From NCBI GenBank assembly GCA_016795385.1, contig JAEUHI010000018.1, positions 1-64,000 on the forward strand: 64,000 nucleotides of DNA. The letters are read 5' to 3'. A program made the position numbers and the translations under genes. The notes beneath the pieces are model-generated. The model ran no database searches, was not told where the DNA came from, and saw only the letters and a program-made list of their open reading frames with translations. This DNA is from Verrucomicrobiales bacterium (GTDB lineage: Bacteria > Verrucomicrobiota > Verrucomicrobiia > Verrucomicrobiales > DEV007). The first letter of the stretch is position 1, and the number at the start of each line of letters is the position of its first letter. Below, in pieces: positions 38,412 to 47,878 of the stretch.

Positions 38412-39389
38412 TCAGCACTTCCTCCCCACTCCGATCACCGGACAAACCACTTCCCGAACCGGCGGCAAAGGAAGCCATTCGCACCACTCCACGTCAGGGA
38501 TCGCGTCAGACGAATGCACGATCGAACGCATCACCACAATACCCCCGGGAACCAAACGCTCAACCACGAGGCGGAGCAGCTCCTGTCGCTCCGAATCCCC
38601 CATCGTATCTCCGATATTGCTCAAGGCGATCAAATTCCACGATTCCTCAGGATGATCGCGAAGGTAACCGGCCAGGTCGGATTCGACGAGGCGCAGGTCC
38701 GAAAGTCGATCCTTTAGTGTAGCGGTAGAGTCGTTGGAATAGACTGGCAATTCTCCACTCCCGAATCCCAAGCCGAGTTCGGCGACCCAAAGTGGGTCTT
38801 TCCGATCCTCCATTATGGCCCGCTTCACCCGCTCTTCCAAACGGGCGGCCCACCCCTCGGGCAGACTTCGCCGAAAGCCCGCCGCGTAGCCCGTCGAAAT
38901 CGCGAGGCGCAGCAGCCACCATCCGGTCTTCCACCGCCATCCCGAAGGATGACGGGCGAACCATCGCAGGAGCGGTCCCAGATGGAAGGTCCTGCGTTCT
39001 ACCAGTCCCGAGAAGCAAAAGCCCCGGTGAAGCGAATCGACACGGCGTTCCCAGAAGGATCGGGCCTCGACGGAAAGATCCCCCTCGCTCAGGAACGGGG
39101 AAGCATCCTCCGTCAGCCAATCAAGGTGACCGTTTGTCAGCGCAGAGACCTTGGCCTCGATGAGACGGAGTTGCGCCCCGTTCACATCCACGGCCACCAC
39201 CTCCGACGCCCCGGCCGCGAGCAGTGAAAACGCGGTCTCGCCGCCCGACGCAATGCAGAGAGCACGGCCTGATCCGGGAGACGGCAACCAAGCTGCCTCG
39301 ATCGATGAATCTTCGTGCTGGAAACCGAAAATCACGGAGGGATCGCCCGAACCGAGCAGCCGTCCCTTTTGCCAGACGCTCTCACTCAC
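38412..39389 (-). CDS. DUF3419 (BtaA-like) SAM-dependent 3-amino-3-carboxypropyl transferase-like protein
   Basis: 325 residues from the GTG at 39389, fixed by an SD (GGAGGT) six bases upstream; a TTG further out (39440) is not needed. The SAM-binding region CIASGGETAFSLL and VVAVDVNGAQLRLIEAK matches the DUF3419 family, and late ALSNIGDTMG matches its second conserved block. The best-known member, BtaA, transfers a 3-amino-3-carboxypropyl group from SAM to diacylglycerol in betaine-lipid synthesis. This protein is divergent, so that exact reaction is a guess. It is the last gene of five with overlapping starts and stops. Confidence 0.72.
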   Translation of the reverse strand: MSESVWQKGRLLGSGDPSVIFGFQHEDSSIEAAWLPSPGSGRALCIASGGETAFSLLAAGASEVVAVDVNGAQLRLIEAKVSALTNGHLDWLTEDASPFLSEGDLSVEARSFWERRVDSLHRGFCFSGLVERRTFHLGPLLRWFARHPSGWRWKTGWWLLRLAISTGYAAGFRRSLPEGWAARLEERVKRAIMEDRKDPLWVAELGLGFGSGELPVYSNDSTATLKDRLSDLRLVESDLAGYLRDHPEESWNLIALSNIGDTMGDSERQELLRLVVERLVPGGIVVMRSIVHSSDAIPDVEWCEWLPLPPVREVVCPVIGVGRKC

Positions 39390-39768
39390 GGGTCGACCTC
39401 CAGACTCCTCCTGCTCCCAGAATGGCAAGAGCAAAGACAAAGTTCATCAGAACCATTCCAACGGGATCCGGAATCTCGTCACCGGCGGAAAGAATCCCAC
39501 CCGTGTTCATCGCCACGAGCAACCCCACTTGCACCCACGCACACCAGGGTCGTTTCCATCCCACGAGAAACCAGATCGCCAGAAAGGTCTCGAAGGCGCC
39601 GATCGCACCAATCCACAGCCGCGGCGAACCGAAGGGAACAGCCGCCTCGACGATGGAGAAATGATGCGGATCCACCGCGACCACCTTCAACCAAGCACCT
39701 TGGTAAAACCAGACGAGGGCGATCGCGAACCGGAGCCAGCACCAGTAGGAAAAATCGGTTTTCTTCAT
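39382..39768 (-). CDS. DoxX-like membrane protein
   Basis: 128 residues from the ATG at 39768, which overlaps the preceding stop (ATGA). Four hydrophobic segments are separated by the DoxX_3-like signatures FYQGAWLKVV, IGAIGAFETFLAIWFLVGW and IPDPVGMVLMNFVFA. Family members are small integral membrane proteins of unclear function, sometimes linked to redox or small-molecule membrane modules. It is fourth of the five interlocked genes, between the small membrane protein and the DUF3419 protein. Confidence 0.82.
   Translation of the reverse strand: MKKTDFSYWCWLRFAIALVWFYQGAWLKVVAVDPHHFSIVEAAVPFGSPRLWIGAIGAFETFLAIWFLVGWKRPWCAWVQVGLLVAMNTGGILSAGDEIPDPVGMVLMNFVFALAILGAGGVWRSTRE
39396..39401 (-). 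promoter_or_regulatory. Shine-Dalgarno site deciding the DUF3419 start
   Basis: GGAGGT on the minus strand, six bases before GTG 39389, lies inside the last codons of the DoxX-like gene. The GTG overlaps the DoxX-like stop (GTGAGTGA), suggesting translational coupling. Confidence 0.75.
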
Positions 39769-40199
39769 GGAATCCACTCCATCTGCCAAGCAAAGAGACA
39801 AGCAAAGACAGCCACGACGGCCGTCCACACGAGAGTGAAGATCCAATGAATACGGGTTTCAAAGGGCTTGCCACGCCAAAGATGCTGAGGAAATCCGAAC
39901 CACTGCCGGTAAAGTCGCATCGACCAGAAGACGAGGAGCATTCCCGAGATCCATTTCCCGAGTTCGCTCCTCTCGACAAACGCGGACGCTCCGACGAGGA
40001 GCGCGATTCCCAGCAGGGTCAGTCCGAGGCAGAGAAAAAAGAGATGGGAATGAAACACCGCTTCATTCTCGGGCTTGAGTTTCTTCACGTCCTCATTCCA
40101 TGCCAGGCTCCGCGCGATCGGCAGATGCACGAAGGCAAGGGCCACCATGCCCAGACCGGTGATCCTCAGCAATACTCCGAGCAGCGGTTCATCGATCAT
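39765..40199 (-). CDS. small four-helix integral membrane protein
   Basis: 144 residues from the ATG at 40199, which overlaps the methyltransferase-like stop by 4 bp. About four membrane segments are seen (residues ~6-24, 46-66, 74-92 and 115-136). A conserved-looking loop (WFGFPQHLWRGKPFETRIHW) precedes the last helix. I do not recognise the family. Its position between a membrane methyltransferase-like protein and a DoxX-like protein suggests a membrane complex or shared pathway. The longer upstream frame lies inside the neighbouring gene. Confidence 0.78.
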   Translation of the reverse strand: MIDEPLLGVLLRITGLGMVALAFVHLPIARSLAWNEDVKKLKPENEAVFHSHLFFLCLGLTLLGIALLVGASAFVERSELGKWISGMLLVFWSMRLYRQWFGFPQHLWRGKPFETRIHWIFTLVWTAVVAVFACLFAWQMEWIP

Positions 40200-40987
40200 G
40201 AGTCTTTGCGTTCTTGGCTTGGCTGCAGGACAAAACCTCCTAGGAAACCCGCGACGCGGAATCGCTCCACGCATTCGAGACCGGCTGCCTTCCAGTCCCG
40301 TTCCCAGGTGGCGCGGGAATGAAAATGAAAGAACCCGGGGCCGAAAACAAGCAGATTCCAGAAGTCGCGCAGATGCTCGAGGAGGTAGATCGACCCGTCG
40401 GGAGCCAGCGCTTCCTTCGCGCACGAAAGGAGACGAATCCGTTCCTCCGGCAGCCGCCATTCGTGTGCCGAAAGCGGGAAAACGATCGCGTCAGGCACGA
40501 CGGGTAGTCGCCACGGATCAAGACCCACCGGCAAAGTTCCGGGCAGGGGCGGGCAAAGTCGCCGGGCGCGAAGGATCGAAAGCTCCGTCATCCGACCGGC
40601 ATCGTGAAAATCGACCGGGGTGATTTCAAGGGACGGAAAGCGCTGTCGGAGGGACCCGGTGACCTCGTCGAATCCGGCATGCGCCACCACGAGTCGGCGG
40701 GAGTCCGCGCCCATTCGTTTTGCCAACCAATCCCAGCGATAAAGCGCCGAGAGATCATAGATCCACCACGACGCCAAGAGTGAGGCAAAGATCCACCAAA
40801 CGCCGATCCCCCAAGTGATCCATGCAACCCCTCCGACTCCAGAGGGAAGCTGATCCGCGAAAAGGAACAGTCCGACGCAGCCCATCACACCAAACACCGC
40901 GCCGACGATGAAAAACCCGGGATTGAAGCGAACGATGTTCGCCACTCCGGAAAACAGGCCGCGGTTTGCGGAAGCCGACACACTCAT
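40196..40987 (-). CDS. membrane-anchored class I methyltransferase-like protein
   Basis: 263 residues. Two N-terminal membrane helices (~24-44 and 52-75) are followed by a cytosolic domain resembling a class I SAM methyltransferase: YRWDWLAKRM, VVAHAGFDEVTGSLRQRFP, LEITPVDFHD, then PDAIVFPLSAHEWRLPEERIRLLSCAKEALAPDGSIYLLEHLRDF and a final Rossmann-like strand. The classic GxGxG loop is not intact (AHAGFDE), so the fold assignment is from the later motifs. Its start overlaps the DUF2071 stop and its stop overlaps the next start, each by 4 bp. Beside a BtaA-like enzyme, a role in methylating a lipid head group is possible. Confidence 0.68.
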   Translation of the reverse strand: MSVSASANRGLFSGVANIVRFNPGFFIVGAVFGVMGCVGLFLFADQLPSGVGGVAWITWGIGVWWIFASLLASWWIYDLSALYRWDWLAKRMGADSRRLVVAHAGFDEVTGSLRQRFPSLEITPVDFHDAGRMTELSILRARRLCPPLPGTLPVGLDPWRLPVVPDAIVFPLSAHEWRLPEERIRLLSCAKEALAPDGSIYLLEHLRDFWNLLVFGPGFFHFHSRATWERDWKAAGLECVERFRVAGFLGGFVLQPSQERKDS

Positions 40988-41754
40988 TCACCGGAAATAC
41001 GCTCGACGATGCCGCGACGCCACTCGTAATCGACTTCTCTCACGAGGAAGGCATTGGCCAGTCGACCCGGCCCGATCCCGGCGAAGAAGCCTTCGTCAAA
41101 AAACGAGTTCGTTTCGATCTCGATCTCCACGGGCCGGGGATGCCATTCCCGGCGCACCCCTTCGACTCGGATCATCGAGTGGGTCTCCGCCTCGTAGTCG
41201 AAGGTGTAGGGCATCGGTCCGGCAAAACGCCGTGCGGTCCGCAAATCCGGAAAGACCGAACCGGTGGGCGGCGAAGTGGGTTCCCGTTCCGGGGACGTCT
41301 GTGCCAAAACGCGGAGATGATGCCCGCCAGACGTTACGATACCGAGACGATCAGGCGTCTCCACGACCTCAATGCGAAGATGGCGGTATCGATAGTGCGT
41401 CATGATCGATCCAAGAAGAGTCATTCCCAGCGAATCGGCGCCTCCACCGAGAATCTTGAGCCCTCGCAATCGCCGTCCTTCGCGCGTCGTGTAGCGGGTG
41501 AACAATCGAAAACCCGCAAGGACGAAGTCGCGCCCGAAGGCCCGGGGCAGGCCCTTCATTCTCAGGCCACGGGTTTTGACGAGAGCAAGGGCGACAAAGG
41601 CATTTCCCTCGTAGGTGTCAAGCTTCAGCCCGGGACCGCAGAGGGGAGCCAGCCGCTCCTCGGGCCACGACCACACCACCGCGAGAGACCAGTCGAAATG
41701 CGCCTCGATCGGGAGGTGATGTCGCCGGAGGAGATGGAGGGGCAGGATTGACAC
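40984..41754 (-). CDS. DUF2071 (YqjF-like) protein
   Basis: 256 residues from a GTG at 41754. The N-terminal DUF2071 signature is plain: RHHLPIEAHFDWSLAVVWSW, LAPLCGPGLKLDTYEGNAFVALALVKTRGLRMKGLP, and later PMPYTFDYEAETHSMIRVEG and FFAGIGPGRLANAFLVREVDYEW. The fold is related to acetoacetate decarboxylase, but most members have no known activity. It is the first of five interlocked genes and starts 26 bp after the amidohydrolase stop, so it may also be cotranscribed with that gene. Confidence 0.8.
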   Translation of the reverse strand: MSILPLHLLRRHHLPIEAHFDWSLAVVWSWPEERLAPLCGPGLKLDTYEGNAFVALALVKTRGLRMKGLPRAFGRDFVLAGFRLFTRYTTREGRRLRGLKILGGGADSLGMTLLGSIMTHYRYRHLRIEVVETPDRLGIVTSGGHHLRVLAQTSPEREPTSPPTGSVFPDLRTARRFAGPMPYTFDYEAETHSMIRVEGVRREWHPRPVEIEIETNSFFDEGFFAGIGPGRLANAFLVREVDYEWRRGIVERISGE

Positions 41755-41779
41755 GGCAGATCCGCTTTACCATACCCGT

Positions 41780-43507
41780 TCACCCCTCCGCCGCAAACAC
41801 CCGCTTTCCACCCAGCCAAGTCTCTTTCACCTGGATCGCCTTCACTTCGTCCACCGGACAGGTCAGAATATCCCGATCGATCACGATGAAGTCGGCCAGC
41901 TTCCCGGCCTCGAGGGATCCCTTCTCCTTTTCCTCGAAGGTGAGCCAGGCGTTGTTGATTGTATAAAGCCGGATCGCTTCGGCGCGGTCGATGATCTGCT
42001 CGGTGCGGATCGGCTCGCCCATCCAGCGAGGGTGTCTTGTCAGGGTGGTCCACATTCCGAGGAAGGGATTGTAGGGATTCACGGAACGGAGGCTGCCGAT
42101 CTTCTGCATGTGATCGGAACCACCACCGGCGACGACGCCCTTTTCCGCGAGGGTTTTGTAGGGCTGGAAAAACTCGAGCCGATCGTTTCCGAATTGTTTC
42201 AGCAGGGTCCGCCCGTCGAGATAGAGCCAGGCCGGCTGGAGATCGGCGACGATGCCGTGTTTGGCCATCTTCTCGATCGCTTCGGCGGTCATGAAATTGC
42301 AGTGGGTCACGCAGGGACGCTGCTCGTTCACGGGAAAGTCGTTCTCCCCGATGCGGGCGTAGGTGTCGACGAGCCGCTCGACGGCACCATCCCCGACGGA
42401 GTGGGCGGTGAACTGGAGATCCTTCGAGAGGGCGTGTTTCGCCATTTCGTACAGCTTCTCGGGCTCGACGTAGACCATGCCGCGATACTCCGGATCATCG
42501 ATCCCGTAGGCCGCGCTGACGCCCCAGGGACGTTTCATGTAGGCGCTGCCGGTGAGCATGCCGCCGTCGAGAAAGATCTTGATGCCGCGCAGCCAGAGCT
42601 GGTTGTTGTAGGCATGCAGGGGATGGGCGGCCGCCTTGTCGATGTTGGCCTTGACCTCTTCGATCGGCGCGGCGGCACCGACGGAGTAGTAGAGAAAGAC
42701 CCGGCAGGTGAGTCGGCCGGAATCACGCAGGGCCGAGTAAAGGGCGATGCCTCCGTCGCTCGCGCCGCGGTCGGAGATGCTGGTGAGACCGACGCGATTG
42801 TAGTCGGCGAGCAGCTCGGCGAGGGCGTCGACCTTCTCCTTTTCATCAGGACTCTTCGTCCCGCTGTTGCCACGTTTGATCAAGCCCGTCGCGGATCCGC
42901 GGAGGATGCCGGTCGGCTCGCCCGTGGCGGGATCTTTTTCGATGCGACCGGTCCCGCCCTCGGGCACGGCCGTGTCGCGGGTGATTCCGGAAAGCTCCAT
43001 CGCGAGGGTGTTGATCGCGGCATCAGGTCCGGTACGGAAGGTGACGGGATGTTTCGGCGCGACCTCATCCATCTCGGCGCGGGTGGGGAAACGCTGCTCG
43101 CGGAGCCGGGTGATGAAGACCTGCGAGAGACCGATCCACGTCCCCTCCGGCACCTTCGTGGTCCGGTCGCGGATGTAGGCGAGGACGTCGGCCACCGTTT
43201 CCATCTCGGGGATGATGTGGTCGAATTCATGGGTCGCCGCTCCCGTGCTGTGGACGTGGGAATCAATCAGGCCGGGCAATACGGTCGCGCCTTTCAGATC
43301 CAAGATCGTCGCGTCGGCCGGCAGCCCTTCGCGGATTTCCGCATTCGTCCCGACCTTCACGATCCGTTCTCCCTCGACCAGCATGGCCTCGGCGATGGAA
43401 AAATCCGCATTCACCGTGACGATCTTGCCGTTCACCAAGGCGGTGGGCGCGGCGAGGACCGGGGAAATGAGGGGGAGGAGAACGGCGGCGGCAAGAAGGC
43501 GTTTCAT
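41780..43507 (-). CDS. secreted amidohydrolase (YtcJ-like, amidohydrolase_3 family)
   Basis: 575 residues from the ATG at 43507 (43522 is also possible), giving a signal peptide (MKRLLAAAVLLPLISPVLA). The metal-dependent amidohydrolase barrel is shown by TVLPGLIDSHVHSTGA (HxH), a lysine or equivalent in LWLRGIKIFLDGG, FTAHSVGDGAVERL, CVTHCNF and VVAGGGSDHMQK, with the composite N/C-terminal beta-sandwich (ALVNGKIVTVNADFSIAEAM, LADFIVIDRDILTCPVDEV). It is a typical YtcJ-type enzyme; the substrate is unknown. It is divergent from the choice-of-anchor gene and may head the operon of the five following genes. Confidence 0.88.
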   Translation of the reverse strand: MKRLLAAAVLLPLISPVLAAPTALVNGKIVTVNADFSIAEAMLVEGERIVKVGTNAEIREGLPADATILDLKGATVLPGLIDSHVHSTGAATHEFDHIIPEMETVADVLAYIRDRTTKVPEGTWIGLSQVFITRLREQRFPTRAEMDEVAPKHPVTFRTGPDAAINTLAMELSGITRDTAVPEGGTGRIEKDPATGEPTGILRGSATGLIKRGNSGTKSPDEKEKVDALAELLADYNRVGLTSISDRGASDGGIALYSALRDSGRLTCRVFLYYSVGAAAPIEEVKANIDKAAAHPLHAYNNQLWLRGIKIFLDGGMLTGSAYMKRPWGVSAAYGIDDPEYRGMVYVEPEKLYEMAKHALSKDLQFTAHSVGDGAVERLVDTYARIGENDFPVNEQRPCVTHCNFMTAEAIEKMAKHGIVADLQPAWLYLDGRTLLKQFGNDRLEFFQPYKTLAEKGVVAGGGSDHMQKIGSLRSVNPYNPFLGMWTTLTRHPRWMGEPIRTEQIIDRAEAIRLYTINNAWLTFEEKEKGSLEAGKLADFIVIDRDILTCPVDEVKAIQVKETWLGGKRVFAAEG

Positions 43508-43644
43508 CTGGGCCGGGATCATGGCAGATCGGCGCGCCTGTGGCCATCGCGCGATCCCGTTGCACGAACCTCCCTGATCGTGACGAAACCGTTGCGTGAA
43601 GATATCGTCGCCCAAGATCGATTGAGCCGGCTGTGGAGAGGGCA

Positions 43645-45516
43645 ATGCTGACCCTTTCCATGAAACGATCCCTCATCCAATCCACTGTGGCGATTCTCGC
43701 CCTCGGAGCCTTCGCCTCGACGGCAAGGTCTCAGAGCCTCACCCTCGAATCCGACATCACCATCACCGATGGCGGGGAGATCATTTCCTTCACCACCGAT
43801 GGCGACACCGTCGCCTCGAACGTGGGAGGTCTCGCGGGGTTCGGCGTGCAACTTTACACGCTCAACGCCGACGGCACGCTCACCGCCAGGGAATTCGTCG
43901 ATCTGGCCTCGCAATTCGGCGGGGCGATCGCCTCGGTCAGCTCGGTGGCCCTGGATCCGCTCAACCGCGGGTTCGGCGTCGCTTCGGTCATCCCCACGGC
44001 CAATGGTACGACCCAGGGTGTGGTGGCTTTCTTCAATTACCGCGCCGGCAGCGTGGTCGTCCTCGATACGCTCACGGTCGGATTCCATCCCGACAGCGTG
44101 ATCTTCTCGCGCGATGGCTCGAAGGTCCTCGTCGCGAACGAAGGCGAATTCACCAGCGGCGGTGATACCGATGCACCCGGCTCCGTCAGCATTATCAATC
44201 TATCCGGAATCGCCGCGGCAGGCGACGTGGCGGCCGCCCTCGACAACATGGATGTCACCACGATCGATTTTTCTCCCGCCAATCTCGGGCCCGGCGTTGA
44301 CCTCGACGATCTTCGCTTCAACGACGACACCTTTACCGCGGGCAACGCCCATCGCCATGTCGAACCCGAATACCTCAGCGAAGGCGACGGCAAGGTCTAT
44401 GCAACCCTCCAGGAAAACAACGCCATCGCCGAGATCTCCCTGACCGGGCCCCAGGCGAACAAGATCACCGCGATCTTCCCCCTTGGCACGATCACGCAGA
44501 CGATCGACGCTTCCGATCGCGACAACGGCTCGAACGGACCCACCGCCCTCATTGACGACATCGTGAAAGGCATCCCCATGCCCGACACCGTCACGTCCTT
44601 TGTCTCCGGCGGCGTGCGTTACCTCGTCACCGCGAACGAGGGCGACTTCCGCCCGGACGATGCCGACCGTATCCGCATCGGCGATGCCGCCTTCACCGGT
44701 GTCGAAACCGGCGTGACAATCGACCGCTCGAACGCCGTCCTCGGTCGCCTGCGGGTGGTCCGCGACCTCTCCGACCCCGACGACGACGGTCTCATCGACG
44801 ACGTCATCATGCCCGGGACGCGCTCCTTCTCGGTGTGGAACGCCTCGACCGGCGCCCTCGTCGCCGACACCGGCAGCTTCGAGGAACTTCTCCTCACCCT
44901 GTCGCCCACGCTCCACAACATGAACGGCGAGAGCAGCAGCAACGGCACGACCACGTTCGACGGCCGCTCGCCCGACAAGGGCCCCGAGCCCGAGGCGATC
45001 GCCACCGGCTCGATCAACGGCCACCGCTATATCTTCGTCGCGATGGAGCGTCAGGGGGCGATCCTGATGTACAACCTCGACAATCCGGCGGATCCCACGT
45101 TCGTCACCTCCATCAACAACCTCACCGACGGCCTCGTCGCCCCCGAGAGCATCACCTTCCTCCCGGCCTCCGACAGTCCGACGGGAGAACCGACCCTGCT
45201 CGTCGGCTACGAGGTCGGCGGAAAAATCGGCGTCTACACCGTCGAAGGCGAGCCGGCCACACCTCCGACCGTCACGGTCCGTCCGAAGATCAAGGCGGGC
45301 GCGAAGACGAAGCAAGTCGTCGTCAACGGCACGGCCTCGGCCAACACCACGCAGGTGTTCGTCGGCAACAAACTTGCCCGCGGCACCGCGAACTGGTCGG
45401 CCAAGGTCCCCTTCCCGCTCAATCGCGCCAGCCTTTCCCTGAAGGTCGTCGCGACCTCGGCCGAAGGACTTCGCGCGACAAAGACCGTGGTCGTTCGGCG
45501 GAGCGGACGCCGCTGA
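43645..45516 (+). CDS. secreted choice-of-anchor I family beta-propeller protein
   Basis: 623 residues from the ATG at 43645, which has an SD (GGAG at 43635-43638) at six bases; a second Met five codons later gives the same signal peptide ([18 protein letters not shown]). The long beta-propeller-like region has the choice-of-anchor I features: [62 protein letters not shown], and [29 protein letters not shown]. The C-terminal part ([21 protein letters not shown] onward) is a separate beta-domain ending in RRSGRR. The role is unknown; surface or periplasmic location is inferred. Confidence 0.82.
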   Translation: MLTLSMKRSLIQSTVAILALGAFASTARSQSLTLESDITITDGGEIISFTTDGDTVASNVGGLAGFGVQLYTLNADGTLTAREFVDLASQFGGAIASVSSVALDPLNRGFGVASVIPTANGTTQGVVAFFNYRAGSVVVLDTLTVGFHPDSVIFSRDGSKVLVANEGEFTSGGDTDAPGSVSIINLSGIAAAGDVAAALDNMDVTTIDFSPANLGPGVDLDDLRFNDDTFTAGNAHRHVEPEYLSEGDGKVYATLQENNAIAEISLTGPQANKITAIFPLGTITQTIDASDRDNGSNGPTALIDDIVKGIPMPDTVTSFVSGGVRYLVTANEGDFRPDDADRIRIGDAAFTGVETGVTIDRSNAVLGRLRVVRDLSDPDDDGLIDDVIMPGTRSFSVWNASTGALVADTGSFEELLLTLSPTLHNMNGESSSNGTTTFDGRSPDKGPEPEAIATGSINGHRYIFVAMERQGAILMYNLDNPADPTFVTSINNLTDGLVAPESITFLPASDSPTGEPTLLVGYEVGGKIGVYTVEGEPATPPTVTVRPKIKAGAKTKQVVVNGTASANTTQVFVGNKLARGTANWSAKVPFPLNRASLSLKVVATSAEGLRATKTVVVRRSGRR

Positions 45517-45542
45517 GGCGGAGATTGCTTCCATTCATCCAG

Positions 45543-45592
45543 CCCGGGGTCCGATCCCCCGGGAGAAGAAGCCCGGGACTCCCGGGCTTTTT
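45543..45592 (+). terminator. Rho-independent terminator after the choice-of-anchor gene
   Basis: Two hairpins in tandem. The first is CCCGGGG/CCCCGGG (45543-45549 and 45557-45563). The second is a perfect 8-bp stem AGCCCGGG-ACT-CCCGGGCT (45570-45588), merging into TTTTT (45588-45592). The second is a textbook intrinsic terminator on the plus strand. Confidence 0.88.
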
Positions 45593-45817
45593 CCGTTTTC
45601 CGAAGCCGGCGCAATCGCGAAGGTCGCCAACGCCACGCCATCAGGATCCAGCCTAGCCCTTCCGGGTGACTCGATCGGGCATGGCGGACAAGCGCCATTG
45701 CGCGAAAATCACGTTCGACACCCGGACCGCTTCCAGCTTATTCTCGCGCAACTTTCCACCGGGGGAGACGTTTCCTCCGGTCCACCTTCCACGCCTCTCC
45801 AACCACCCATCCACATC

Positions 45818-46858
<1,041 letters not shown>

Positions 46859-46871
46859 GCCACGTCCGCGC

Positions 46872-47801
46872 ATGACCGACGCCCCTCCCCAGTTCAGCGA
46901 ACTGCTCCCCGCAGAGATCATCAACATGATCGGGCGGCTCGAGTTCCTCGCGCGCACCGCGAAAGTCGGGACCATCAACGGCCGCCATACCAGTCCGCAC
47001 AAGGGATTCTCGGTCGAGTTCGCCGAGCACCGCCAGTACGTCACCGGCGACGATCTCCGCAATCTCGACTGGCGCGTCTACGGCAAGAGCGACCGTTATT
47101 ACATCAAGCAATACATCGAGGAGACGAACATGCGGGTCACCCTGCTCGTCGATGCCTCGGGCTCGATGGCCTACGAGGGCGAGACGTCCTGCTCGCTCGG
47201 CGGCAAGGCACACCTCTCGAAATTCGAGTACGCCCGCTACCTTGCCTCGGCCCTGAGCTATCTCCTCATCCGCCAGCAGGACGCCGTCGGGCTCGTGACC
47301 TTCGACGAGGCGATCCGTACCTACCTGCGCCCCGCCGCGAAGCCGAGCCAGGTCCGCACCGTCCTCGAAGAGCTCGCCCGCACCGTGCCCGGCCAGGACA
47401 CCCGCTGCGCCGCGACCTTCCACGAGATCGCCGAGCGCATTCCCTCGCGCGGACTCGTCATCATCATCAGCGACCTCTTCGACGACGCCGAGGCGATCAA
47501 GAACGCGCTTCATCACTTCCGTTTCAAGAATCACGAGCTCGTCGTCTTCCACCTGATGGCCGAGGAGGAGCTGACCTTCCCCTTCGACAAGTTCGACGAC
47601 TTCCGCTGCCTCGAAGTCGAGGGACGCCGCCTCAACATCGATCCCTCGACGATCCGCGCCTCCTACCTCGAGCGTGTCAAGACACACCTCAAGTCGATCG
47701 AGCTCACCTGCGGCCAGATGCAGGCCGACTACGTGCCCATCAACACCAAGACCCCTGTCCCCGAAGCGCTTTTCACTTATTTCTCGCAACGCAAGGTCTG
47801 A
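46872..47801 (+). CDS. DUF58 family protein with vWA domain
   Basis: 309 residues from the ATG at 46872, 13 bp after the MoxR stop. The DUF58 signature is present (RTAKVGTINGRHTSPHKGFSVEFAEHRQY, DDLRNLDWRVYGKSDRYYIKQ), followed by a vWA domain with an intact MIDAS start DASGSM (D94) and VIIISDLFDD. In known MoxR operons, DUF58 proteins pair with MoxR and vWA/Bat proteins in envelope or chaperone modules. No membrane segments are seen, unlike many DUF58 proteins, so it is probably cytosolic. Confidence 0.93.
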   Translation: MTDAPPQFSELLPAEIINMIGRLEFLARTAKVGTINGRHTSPHKGFSVEFAEHRQYVTGDDLRNLDWRVYGKSDRYYIKQYIEETNMRVTLLVDASGSMAYEGETSCSLGGKAHLSKFEYARYLASALSYLLIRQQDAVGLVTFDEAIRTYLRPAAKPSQVRTVLEELARTVPGQDTRCAATFHEIAERIPSRGLVIIISDLFDDAEAIKNALHHFRFKNHELVVFHLMAEEELTFPFDKFDDFRCLEVEGRRLNIDPSTIRASYLERVKTHLKSIELTCGQMQADYVPINTKTPVPEALFTYFSQRKV

Positions 47802-47835
47802 CCCCAACCGCGGGCACCAGCCCCGCCACACTCCG

Positions 47836-47858
47836 ACCTTTCACCTTTTACCTTTTAC
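47836..47858 (+). repeat. three ACCTTTT-type heptamers before the BatA-like gene
   Basis: ACCTTTC, ACCTTTT and ACCTTTT in tandem (47836-47856) followed by AC. Between the array and the ATG at 47879 is a weak GCCG/CGGC hairpin. This is the same orientation relative to the gene as the arrays at 51048 and 54334. Confidence 0.85.
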
Positions 47859-47878
47859 TGCCGCTCTCCGCCCCCGGC

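Noticed and set aside
38412..39389. Naming the DUF3419 protein btaA
   Set aside because: The SAM-binding motifs fit the family, but the protein is divergent, and the partner is not a recognisable BtaB.
45715..45744. Promoter for the MoxR cluster (TTCGAC, 18 nt, TTATTC)
   Set aside because: Both boxes match the consensus weakly; with GC-rich DNA a chance match is likely.
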